Assembly (NCBI GenBank): GCA_023411375.1
Contig: JAEYOW010000014.1
Location: 1-54,371, forward strand
Direction of reading: 5' to 3'
Origin: Bacillota bacterium
GTDB lineage: Bacteria > Bacillota > Clostridia > Christensenellales > Aristaeellaceae
DNA: 54,371 nt
Both the position numbers and the translations under genes were made by a program. Positions 35,269 through 42,170 of this stretch are shown one piece after another (within the stretch, counting starts at the first letter, position 1; every line of letters begins with the position of its first letter). The notes below the pieces were generated by a model. The model did no database searches and had not been told where the DNA came from. It was given only the letters and a program-made list of their open reading frames with translations.

Positions 35269-35841
35269 ATGGAAGTCACGGCCCTGGGCATGATTGAAAC
35301 CATAGGCCTGGTCTCCGCCATCGAGGCGGCTGACGCGGGGCTGAAAGCCGCGGATGTTCGCCTGCTGGGAACCGACTATGTTCGCGGCGGTCTGGTGATG
35401 GTCCGTTTTGAGGGCGAGGTGGCCGCCGTTCAGGCGGCGGTGGATGCGGGTACCTGGGCGGCCCAGCGCGTAGGTACGGTGTTCAGCACGCACGTGATTC
35501 CCAGAGCCATGCCGGAGGTTTTTTGCATGCTTGCCTCCGACCCGTCGGTGGGGCCGGGCAAGCGCCGGCAGGGCGGCTGTGCCTCTTGCGGCGGTTGCGA
35601 GGGCGGAAAGCGCGAGCTGGCTTTTCAGCAGCAGACCGGACAGCCCCAAGCGCCCTCCGAATCCGCGAGGGTTGGAGACGCGCCTGATTTGGAAACGTTG
35701 AAGCAATGGAAGGTACTGGCGCTGCGCCAGTATGTCCGCAAGCTTCCGGGCTTTTCCATGAGCCCCAACGAAATCCGCTACGCCAATAAAGCGGCGCTGC
35801 TGGCCGCGTTGAAGGCGTACGGTAAAAAAAGCATTTTATAA
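35269..35841 (+). CDS. BMC-domain shell protein with CxxCxxC motif and basic helical C-terminal tail (EutK/PduK-like)
   Basis: A 190-residue fusion. Residues 1-90 are a single BMC domain (TALGMIETIGLVSAIEAADA) whose pore loop reads YVRGGL, with Arg39 where hexameric shells usually have Gly or Ser. Residues 91-140 form a linker holding C104-ASC107-GGC110, a possible metal or Fe-S site. Residues about 143-186 form a Lys/Arg-rich helical domain (LRQYVRKLPGF, NEIRYANKAALLAALKAYGK) that looks like a SAP/Rho-N-type nucleic-acid-binding or cargo-binding unit. EutK and PduK are minor shell proteins with C-terminal extensions; this one is most similar in plan to them. The neighbours are eutL and eutM. 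Confidence 0.85.
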   Translation: MEVTALGMIETIGLVSAIEAADAGLKAADVRLLGTDYVRGGLVMVRFEGEVAAVQAAVDAGTWAAQRVGTVFSTHVIPRAMPEVFCMLASDPSVGPGKRRQGGCASCGGCEGGKRELAFQQQTGQPQAPSESARVGDAPDLETLKQWKVLALRQYVRKLPGFSMSPNEIRYANKAALLAALKAYGKKSIL

Positions 35842-35891
35842 GCAAAAGGTATTTTATAACCTTTATGCTCTTGAGAGGATGGTTTTTTAAG

Positions 35892-36179
35892 ATGGAACAC
35901 GGAAAGACGGCATTAGGCATGGTGGAAACCAGAGGACTGGTCGGCTCCATTGAGGCGGCGGACGCCATGGTAAAAGCGGCCAACGTCAGCCTGATCGGAA
36001 AGGTGCATGTAGGCGGCGGGCTGGTCACCGTGATGGTTCGCGGAGATGTGGGCGCTGTAAAAGCTGCGACCGACGCAGGCGCCGCCGCCGCGCAGCGCGT
36101 CGGCGAGCTGCTGTCCGTTCATGTGATTCCCCGCCCGCATGACGAGCTGGAGGGCATTTTGCCCCACCTGAACCCATAA
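35892..36179 (+). CDS. eutM: EutM, hexameric microcompartment shell protein
   Basis: A 95-residue BMC protein nearly identical in pattern to EutM/PduA: ALGMVETRGLVGSIEAADAM, pore loop VGGGLV, VMVRGDVGAVKAATDAGAAA and VHVIPRPH. It forms hexamers that tile the shell facets; small substrates pass through the GGG pore. The ATG at 35892 gives the family N-terminus; the longer frame adds nine non-conserved residues. A short AT hairpin (AAAGGT/ACCTTT, 35845-35864) lies in the gap before it. Confidence 0.95.
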   Translation: MEHGKTALGMVETRGLVGSIEAADAMVKAANVSLIGKVHVGGGLVTVMVRGDVGAVKAATDAGAAAAQRVGELLSVHVIPRPHDELEGILPHLNP

Positions 36180-36205
36180 TCTCTACTGAATGCCATCCGC
36201 ATCTC

Positions 36206-36270
36206 TGAGGCGCTTCGCCGCCGAAAGCAAAGTGAGGACCTCGGCGGCGTCAATCCCTCACTGAAAGGGG
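36206..36270 (+). ncRNA. Possible H-type pseudoknot at the eutT ribosome site
   Basis: Stem 1: CGCCGCCGA (36216-36224) with TCGGCGGCG (36241-36249), nine pairs. Stem 2: AGTGAGG in its loop (36231-36237) with CCTCACT (36256-36262), seven pairs. The eutT ribosome site GAAAGGGG (36263-36270) begins at the next base. A rival hairpin, GGCG/CGCC (36209-36219), blocks stem 1. Structure read by eye only. Confidence 0.5.
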
Positions 36271-36280
36271 TTTACTTCAT

Positions 36281-36952
36281 ATGCGCTATATTACCGAGCG
36301 GGAGCTGCGGGACAGCTTTGCGCAGGGGGTTCCCGCCCGCTACGACCTGCCGGCGGATTGCCGGCTTACCCCGTTAGCCCGCCAGTATCTGATGGATCTG
36401 CGGCTATACTCCCCTGAGAAACCCGTTATGCCCGCCGCCTCCGCGCCGGCCGGAAAAAAGCCGGAATACATGACCCACTTGAACGGCCGCGAGATGGCTG
36501 TTAAGGATCATCCGCGAATCGTGCTGAGAGGCAAGCTGGATATGCTGGAAAGTGAAATCCTTCTGCTGCTGCTCTCCGCGCCGTTGGATTTTCATTCTCC
36601 GCTTCAGGACGCATTAATCCTGACGCGGCAGGTGCTGGCCGCAGATGTGAAGGACGCGCTCCTGCCGCCCTGGCGTCTGGACGGCATGGAGCCGGAGCAG
36701 GTTCACCGGTGCTCCCATCATCCGCAGGATTTTGGCTTTCCCGGCCACATTCTGCCGGGTCCGGAGCATGGCTTGCTGGCCGCCCAGCTTAACCGCCTGC
36801 GAACCTTGGTACGGGAAACGGAGATATCGGCGGTCGCCGCCTACCGCGAGGGCGAACGGCTCGCGCACGAGGACTGCGTGCTTGCGCTTAACCGCCTGTC
36901 CAGTTATTTTTACGTTCTTCAGCTTCGGGCTGCCCAGCGCAGAGAGGGGTAA
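36281..36952 (+). CDS. eutT: EutT, corrinoid adenosyltransferase of ethanolamine utilization
   Basis: A 223-residue protein that follows the EutT pattern: ITERELRDSF, LPADCRLTPLARQYL, PEYMTHLNGREMAVKDHPRI, VHRCSHHPQDFGFP, LNRLRTLVRETEISAV and LALNRLSSYFYVL. EutT makes adenosylcobalamin, the cofactor of EutBC. It lacks the CC-x2-C cluster that binds Fe(II) in Salmonella EutT and is about 45 residues shorter, consistent with the metal-independent type reported from Listeria and other Firmicutes. GAAAGGGG lies upstream of the ATG and touches a possible pseudoknot. Confidence 0.92.
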   Translation: MRYITERELRDSFAQGVPARYDLPADCRLTPLARQYLMDLRLYSPEKPVMPAASAPAGKKPEYMTHLNGREMAVKDHPRIVLRGKLDMLESEILLLLLSAPLDFHSPLQDALILTRQVLAADVKDALLPPWRLDGMEPEQVHRCSHHPQDFGFPGHILPGPEHGLLAAQLNRLRTLVRETEISAVAAYREGERLAHEDCVLALNRLSSYFYVLQLRAAQRREG

Positions 36953-37033
36953 CTCCATCCGGGGCAGGAGGGCGCGTTAAGCCTTCGGGCCGCGCGGCTG
37001 ACTATTTATGCAAAAGAGAAGGGAAGGATTTGC

Positions 37034-37774
37034 GTGCCACAGCGCATCTTTGCACACAGGGGCGCATCGGGTTACGCGCCGGAAAACACGCTGGAGGCCT
37101 TTCAGCTTGCCACGGAGATGGGGGCGCACGGCGTGGAGCTGGACGTGCATCTTACCCTGGACGACGAGCTGGTGGTTGCGCACGACGAAACGATCGACCG
37201 TTGCTCGAACGGCACGGGCCTTATCCGTGAAAAAACCCTGAGGGAACTGAAGGGATACCGCTTTCATAACGGACTTCCACAATTTAAAAACGCCGCTATC
37301 CCCACGCTGGGGGAGGTGTTCGAGCTGCTGCGTCCAACGGGTCTATTGATCAACATCGAGCTGAAAAACAGCCTGATCGACTATCCCGGCCTGGAACAGA
37401 AGTGCATTGATTTGGCCGCGCGGGAAGGGATTTTGAGCCGGATTCTTTTTTCTTCCTTCAACCATCACAGCCTGAAAAAAATCAAGGCAATCGACCCCGG
37501 GTTGTATTGCGGCCTGCTGTATGAATGCACAATGATCAAGCCATGGGTCTATGCCGTAGCGCTGGAAATGGACGCGTTGCATCCGCATTATTCAGAGGTG
37601 CTTATCCCCGGTGGGGAATGCGCCGCCGCCCACAAGGCGGGGATTGATGTAAACCCCTGGACCGTGAACGGAGAGGACGACCTGCGCGCGGTCATCAGCG
37701 CCGGTGCGGACGGCATTATCACGAATTATCCCGACCGCGCCCTTGCCCTGTTAACTGATCATGGCCATCAATAG
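37034..37774 (+). CDS. Glycerophosphodiester phosphodiesterase
   Basis: A 246-residue cytoplasmic GDPD-family enzyme without signal peptide. The catalytic motif FAHRGASGYAPENTLEAF (His8, Glu17), the metal residues in GVELDVH and the second His in VVAHDETIDR are all present. It cuts glycerophosphodiesters into glycerol-3-phosphate and an alcohol. Since it follows eutT by 81 bases in the same direction, its likely useful product here is ethanolamine from glycerophosphoethanolamine; this is inference. The start is GTG with AAGGGAAGG upstream. Confidence 0.92.
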   Translation: MPQRIFAHRGASGYAPENTLEAFQLATEMGAHGVELDVHLTLDDELVVAHDETIDRCSNGTGLIREKTLRELKGYRFHNGLPQFKNAAIPTLGEVFELLRPTGLLINIELKNSLIDYPGLEQKCIDLAAREGILSRILFSSFNHHSLKKIKAIDPGLYCGLLYECTMIKPWVYAVALEMDALHPHYSEVLIPGGECAAAHKAGIDVNPWTVNGEDDLRAVISAGADGIITNYPDRALALLTDHGHQ

Positions 37775-37783
37775 GCCGACTTG

Positions 37784-37820
37784 ACGGGCCTTTCCTTTAA
37801 TACAAGGCAGGGCCCGTTTA
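37784..37820 (+). terminator. Probable terminator after the phosphodiesterase gene
   Basis: ACGGGCC (37784-37790) pairs with GGCCCGT (37811-37817), with an inner CCTT/AAGG stem, followed by TTTAAAA. It lies ten bases after the stop codon and would end the eut transcript. Confidence 0.55.
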
Positions 37821-37844
37821 AAATCTACGTTGGAGGTTTTTTAT

Positions 37845-39419
37845 ATGCATGCGTTTGTCAACGGTCATTTTCTCCCGCTGGACGCTCAGAATGAACCTTT
37901 TTCTGTGCTGGTGGAAAAAGGAGGCCGCATCGTATTTACCGGCGACAGCCTTTCCGACACCTACCGCCGTTGCCCGACGACGGATTTAGGCGGGAGCACC
38001 GTCGTGCCCGCCTTTGCGGATACCCACATGCATTTCGCATCCTTCGCCCTGTTTAACAGCACCGTAGATGTGCGTGACGCGAAGGATTTTGCCGACATGG
38101 GACGCATTCTCCAGGCCTATGCCGACAGCCATCCTGGGGATAAGGTGATCGCGGCCTACGGATGCTCCGCCCACACCGTCGCGGAGCACCGTCCCGTCAC
38201 CCGAAATGATCTGGACAGCATGTGCTCCCGACCGCTGATCATCGTAAAGTATGACGGACATGCGGCGGTGTGCAACAGCGCCCTGATGAATCAGTTGCCC
38301 CGCGATGTTGTTGAGGATTCCGGCTGTGACCACACTTCCGGCTGGCTGTATCAGAATGCATTTTATCAGGGCGTCAATTACATCACCGGGCAGGTCCCCA
38401 TCCCAAAGGTGCTCAAAAGCCTGATTGCCGCGTCCAACGCGCTGACGGAGGCGGGTATCGGGCTGGTGCATACCGTGGAGGGCGTCGGATATCCAAAGGA
38501 TATGGACGTCGATATGCTCCGGGTCTGCCGCTGGGGGCTGCCTCAAACAATGCGTATCTTTTTCCAGACCATGGATGTGGAAAAGGTACGCAAGCGCCGC
38601 ATGTCTCGCATCGGCGGCTGCTTTAAGCTGGCCCTTGACGGCTGCTTTGGTTCTGAGGACGCGGCGCTGACAGAAGGCTACGCAAACAATTCCGAAAATC
38701 ATGGCTTCCTTGCCTATACGCAGGAAGAGGTCAACGCATTCTGCATTGCCGCAAACCGCGCGGGAATGCAGATCGCCATGCACGCCATTGGCGACGCCGC
38801 TATGGAACAGGCCGTCACCGCCTTGGAAACAGCGCTTCGCGATACACCCAGAGAAGACCACCGGCATATTATCATTCACGCCGACCTATGCTCCCGGGAG
38901 CACCAGGCGCGCATGGCTGCCATGCATGTTTGCGTAGCCCTTCAGCCTGCCTTTCTGGACTGGAAGCAGGAGCCTGCCTCCTATCTGGAGAATATTCTGG
39001 GAACCGAGCGTGCCAACGCCATCGAGCCGCTGCGGGAGATGCTGGACAGCGGACTCCTGCTGTCCGCAGGATCGGATGCTCCCTGTACGCTTCCCAATCC
39101 AGTTGAAAGTATCCATATTGCCTGTAACCACCCCAATCCCGCTCAATCCATCACACCGCTGGAAGCGTTGCGAATGCATACGGTCAACGCCTGCCTCACC
39201 TCCTTTGACGAGGCGAGCCGCGGCACGCTTGAGGCAGGCAAGCGTGCGGATTTTACCGTACTCAAAGAGAATCCTTTGGCCATGCCCATATCCAGGCTGA
39301 GAGAAAACCGTGTGCTTGCCCTGTATATGGCTGGCAAAAAGGTAACGCCTTCAACCGGCGGAATGCTTGCGCTCTTAGCCAGGGCCGCATGGGGAAAGCT
39401 GTTTCAAACGGATGAATAA
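37845..39419 (+). CDS. Amidohydrolase, YtcJ type
   Basis: A 524-residue metal-dependent hydrolase. Residues 1-50 form the beta-sandwich part (HAFVNGHFLPL); the metal motif DTHMHFASF follows; further metal ligands lie in AMHAIGDAAM and the final Asp in SAGSDAPC. The family cleaves amide or related bonds of unknown small substrates. The ATG at 37845 lies eight bases after GGAGG. It follows the phosphodiesterase gene across a terminator, so it may be read independently. A link to ethanolamine, such as N-acylethanolamine hydrolysis, is conceivable but unsupported. Confidence 0.88.
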   Translation: MHAFVNGHFLPLDAQNEPFSVLVEKGGRIVFTGDSLSDTYRRCPTTDLGGSTVVPAFADTHMHFASFALFNSTVDVRDAKDFADMGRILQAYADSHPGDKVIAAYGCSAHTVAEHRPVTRNDLDSMCSRPLIIVKYDGHAAVCNSALMNQLPRDVVEDSGCDHTSGWLYQNAFYQGVNYITGQVPIPKVLKSLIAASNALTEAGIGLVHTVEGVGYPKDMDVDMLRVCRWGLPQTMRIFFQTMDVEKVRKRRMSRIGGCFKLALDGCFGSEDAALTEGYANNSENHGFLAYTQEEVNAFCIAANRAGMQIAMHAIGDAAMEQAVTALETALRDTPREDHRHIIIHADLCSREHQARMAAMHVCVALQPAFLDWKQEPASYLENILGTERANAIEPLREMLDSGLLLSAGSDAPCTLPNPVESIHIACNHPNPAQSITPLEALRMHTVNACLTSFDEASRGTLEAGKRADFTVLKENPLAMPISRLRENRVLALYMAGKKVTPSTGGMLALLARAAWGKLFQTDE

Positions 39420-39471
39420 TCGTATGAACCGGTCGCACGGAGCGCCTTCTTTTGTATTTCAATTATTTTAC

Positions 39472-39487
39472 AATTACCGTGGTAATT
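39472..39487. promoter_or_regulatory. Short palindrome upstream of the unknown 487-residue gene
   Basis: AATTACC (39472-39478) and GGTAATT (39481-39487) form a perfect inverted repeat with a two-base centre, 45 bases before the -10 box at 39533. It could be an operator. Confidence 0.4.
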
Positions 39488-39532
39488 TGTCATGATGGTT
39501 TTGGTTTACTTTTCCATATCCGTTTTTTATGG

Positions 39533-39538
39533 TATAAT
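39533..39538 (+). promoter_or_regulatory. Putative -10 box of the 487-residue gene
   Basis: Consensus TATAAT preceded by a T-rich stretch; no good -35 at 16-18 bases (TTTTCC is the nearest). Confidence 0.45.
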
Positions 39539-39596
39539 AATTGATACGCGGTTTTCATAACAACTGCGAAAATCAAAAGGCAAGGGGTTCCGCAAT

Positions 39597-41060
39597 ATGC
39601 AATTGCCAAAAACATTCAGCAAATGCCTGAACGATTTAATGAGCGCGCATCATTTATCCGTCAGCGCGCTTGGCGCGCAAACAGGCAGCAAGGCTGAGCT
39701 TCGTCGCGCACTTGCAGAGGAGAGCACAAATGCCCGGCGCGCCGCGCTTTATCAACGGCTGTGCGAATGCGGCGCCTTCTCCTCCGAGGAACTCGCGGCG
39801 TTGAAGAAATCGCTTCATGTTAGCCGGATTGGCTTAAATCGATTTACCACGCACATGGCCATCGAATACTTTCTGGGCAAGGAGCCTTCGCCGATACGAC
39901 AGCCGCTTACGCTTTCCGGCGGCGGCGCGTTTGACGACCGCCTCCAAAGCATACAGGGTGCCGATAAGGTGCGTATCCTATGTACTAACTGTTGCTGCAT
40001 GGCGGTATATAGCGCGCTTGCCAAGCTGTTTGAGGACTGCGACCGCGATATCCAGATGCGGCATTATGTTCAGCTCAACCTCCCGGGCTGCGACGCTGCC
40101 TCTTTGATCAACTGCGTATCTCCGCTTCTTTTTGACCGCCGCTATATGCCTTATGGCATAGCCGGCGGTGCCTCGGAGATTGGCGCACAGTATATCAGCG
40201 GTAATTTTCTGCTCATCCGTGCCGAAAAGGGCGGCCGCCATACGGAGCTGTTTTTCGTCGTCAAGGACCGTGCTTTCGCCTATGAGCTGCCATGGGCGAC
40301 GCGTGCCGGGCTATTTTCTTTCTTTGCGGGCCTTCTGGAGGACGTCTCTCCCGAGCCGGTTCCCTTGAAGGAAACAAAGGCGCAGGACGCAACCTATGCT
40401 TCCTTCATGATGCTTTTGCTGAGCCGGGAATTGAACCGCGCAACGTATCTGCTGGGAGGCGACTTTTGCTATGTGCAGATGCCGCCGCATATTGCCGCCC
40501 GCGCTTTTATCGAAAAGGGCCTTCTGCCTCCCGAGGCCGCTGAGCGGATGGTCGAGCAGATTCTGCCGCTTCATGAGCAGCGCTATCATAATTTTTACAA
40601 TAAAAAGAAGCATAACTACTGTATCATGAGCCTTGACAGCTGCCGCCGCTTTCTGCAAACCGGCCGCAGTTCTGATCATTTCATGGGCTTTCGCAGCTTT
40701 ACACCCGGGGAGCGCATTCAGATGTTTGATGAAATGCTCCAAAACGCCCGCGCAAATCCCCACTATCATCCGCTGTTGCTGAAGGACCCGGCCTTTGAGG
40801 GCAAGTTTTTAATCGTATGCTACGATAAGCTGGGCGTCGCTTTAACCGCCGCCAATACGGATTATAACCTTGACGGCGGATTTGACTATATCGTTTTGAC
40901 CTTTCCGGATTTTACACAGCAATATACCGACTATTATCTGGAGCACCTGGTAACGGAGGACTGTTTGCCTGAAGCTGAAAGTTTAAATCGGCTGGAGGAG
41001 CTGTTTAGGGAGTACCGGTCTGAATTTGAGCGGACTGGCCAAATCCAATCAGACTGTTGA
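39597..41060 (+). CDS. Protein of unknown function, possible transcription regulator
   Basis: A 487-residue soluble protein not recognised. The first 80 residues are helical with a possible helix-turn-helix (HHLSVSALGAQTGSKAELRR), followed by a domain of about 390 residues without familiar motifs. A Cys pair (ILCTNCCCMAVY) stands in the middle. The regular codon pattern and own promoter argue that it is a real gene. Its last 56 bases overlap the end of the convergent NAGPA-family gene, so the two mRNAs have complementary 3' ends. Confidence 0.75.
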   Translation: MQLPKTFSKCLNDLMSAHHLSVSALGAQTGSKAELRRALAEESTNARRAALYQRLCECGAFSSEELAALKKSLHVSRIGLNRFTTHMAIEYFLGKEPSPIRQPLTLSGGGAFDDRLQSIQGADKVRILCTNCCCMAVYSALAKLFEDCDRDIQMRHYVQLNLPGCDAASLINCVSPLLFDRRYMPYGIAGGASEIGAQYISGNFLLIRAEKGGRHTELFFVVKDRAFAYELPWATRAGLFSFFAGLLEDVSPEPVPLKETKAQDATYASFMMLLLSRELNRATYLLGGDFCYVQMPPHIAARAFIEKGLLPPEAAERMVEQILPLHEQRYHNFYNKKKHNYCIMSLDSCRRFLQTGRSSDHFMGFRSFTPGERIQMFDEMLQNARANPHYHPLLLKDPAFEGKFLIVCYDKLGVALTAANTDYNLDGGFDYIVLTFPDFTQQYTDYYLEHLVTEDCLPEAESLNRLEELFREYRSEFERTGQIQSDC

Positions 41061-41952
41061 CGCTGCGCAGGTTCCTGGAAGACCTGTTCAGCACCTCGCC
41101 CATAAACATGAGCGCCGCCGTCCCTCCCCCGTCCAGGTTGACCGCTTCAACAACGCCAAGCTCAATCATTTTTTGCGCAACCCACGGCAGCCTTGCCCCG
41201 CCGCTCTCATCCTCGCGTCCCACGACAGTCAGGATGATATAGTGATAGGGCTTGATCATGCCGATAGCCATGCGCGGCTCCCGATAGGGATAGTAATCCT
41301 CATCCTTTATGTCCTCGCCCAACTCGCCATCCGCAACTAGAATAGGGCCAAAGGCAAACACGCTGCGCGCGCCCTGTTCCAGATATTCCTGCGCGGTATA
41401 CGCGTCGCATAAATTGGCCTTCATGCCTCCGTCCTCAAATACCGCCAGCGTATCCAGATTGGGCCATCCACGGTTGCCTGTGCTTTTGCGCGTTGTTTCG
41501 CCAAGGATGACGCCATCGCGAACGACAACACCCGTCTTTTGCTTTTTTTGAATTCGATAACCCGAAAAATCATCTGTAATCGCAAGCACAACGTGATTTT
41601 GCCGCGCAAAGCCCAGGGGATTGACCAGACGTCTGCCCGGCGTGCTGCCCTCGGTGACGTAGGTGTTCAGAGGGCTTTGCGCGCTTGCGCGTACCTCGGT
41701 TTCAAACCAGGTGAGAGGCGTATCGTCCTGTTTGCGGGTCACACGGATAAACAGCGATTTTGTAACGTATTGCCACAGGCCGTTTTCTTCGTCCTGCCAG
41801 ATATATTCATCCCGTTTATCCGAAAGCGGTAAAAAGCTGCGTTCATCCAGCAGCAGTTCCTCCGGCGGCCCGTTGGTTACGGCCTCCGCCAAAATCGGGA
41901 TGGATATAATGCAGCAAAGACAGAGTAGGAGGCAAAACAGGCGTTTCTTCAC
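41005..41952 (-). CDS. Secreted phosphodiester glycosidase family protein (NAGPA domain)
   Basis: A 315-residue protein with a signal peptide of about 23 residues (MKKRLFCLLLCLCCIISIPI, then LAEA). The C-terminal part carries the NAGPA/DUF2233 signature: VVVRDGVILG, FAFGPILVADGELG, RMAIGMIKPYHYIILTVVGR and AVNLDGGGTAALMFMG. The human member removes GlcNAc from phosphodiesters; bacterial ones act on wall or glycan phosphodiesters, or are uncharacterised. Its end overlaps the convergent 487-residue gene by 56 bases. The ATG has an AAAGGAG site about a dozen bases upstream. Confidence 0.88.
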   Translation of the reverse strand: MKKRLFCLLLCLCCIISIPILAEAVTNGPPEELLLDERSFLPLSDKRDEYIWQDEENGLWQYVTKSLFIRVTRKQDDTPLTWFETEVRASAQSPLNTYVTEGSTPGRRLVNPLGFARQNHVVLAITDDFSGYRIQKKQKTGVVVRDGVILGETTRKSTGNRGWPNLDTLAVFEDGGMKANLCDAYTAQEYLEQGARSVFAFGPILVADGELGEDIKDEDYYPYREPRMAIGMIKPYHYIILTVVGREDESGGARLPWVAQKMIELGVVEAVNLDGGGTAALMFMGEVLNRSSRNLRSVNSLIGFGQSAQIQTGTP

Positions 41953-42128
41953 GTTAAGGTCAGGCTCCTTTCAGTTTCGGAAAGACGGCCACGGGCGCCA
42001 GCCTGGCACGCTTGACGTTTTCATCTAAGGTGTAAGCATAAGGCCTGTAAAGCGCTCTCTAATATTCTCCAACAGCGTTTCCTTTTCCTTCCAATCCCTT
42101 TTATTTATTCCGACAGATAACAATTCAA

Positions 42129-42153
42129 GCCTCCCCGCAAAATATGGGAAGGC
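42129..42153 (-). terminator. Probable terminator of the sialidase-fold gene
   Basis: GCCTCCCC (42129-42136) pairs with GGGAAGGC (42146-42153) with one G-U pair, 18 bases after the stop codon on the minus strand. The following TTGAATTGTTAT is only moderately U-rich. Confidence 0.5.
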
Positions 42154-42170
42154 CTGAATGGGAACCAAGG

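Noticed and set aside
35845..35864. Small AT-rich hairpin before eutM as terminator
   Set aside because: Stem of six pairs without U run, inside an operon; too weak to call.
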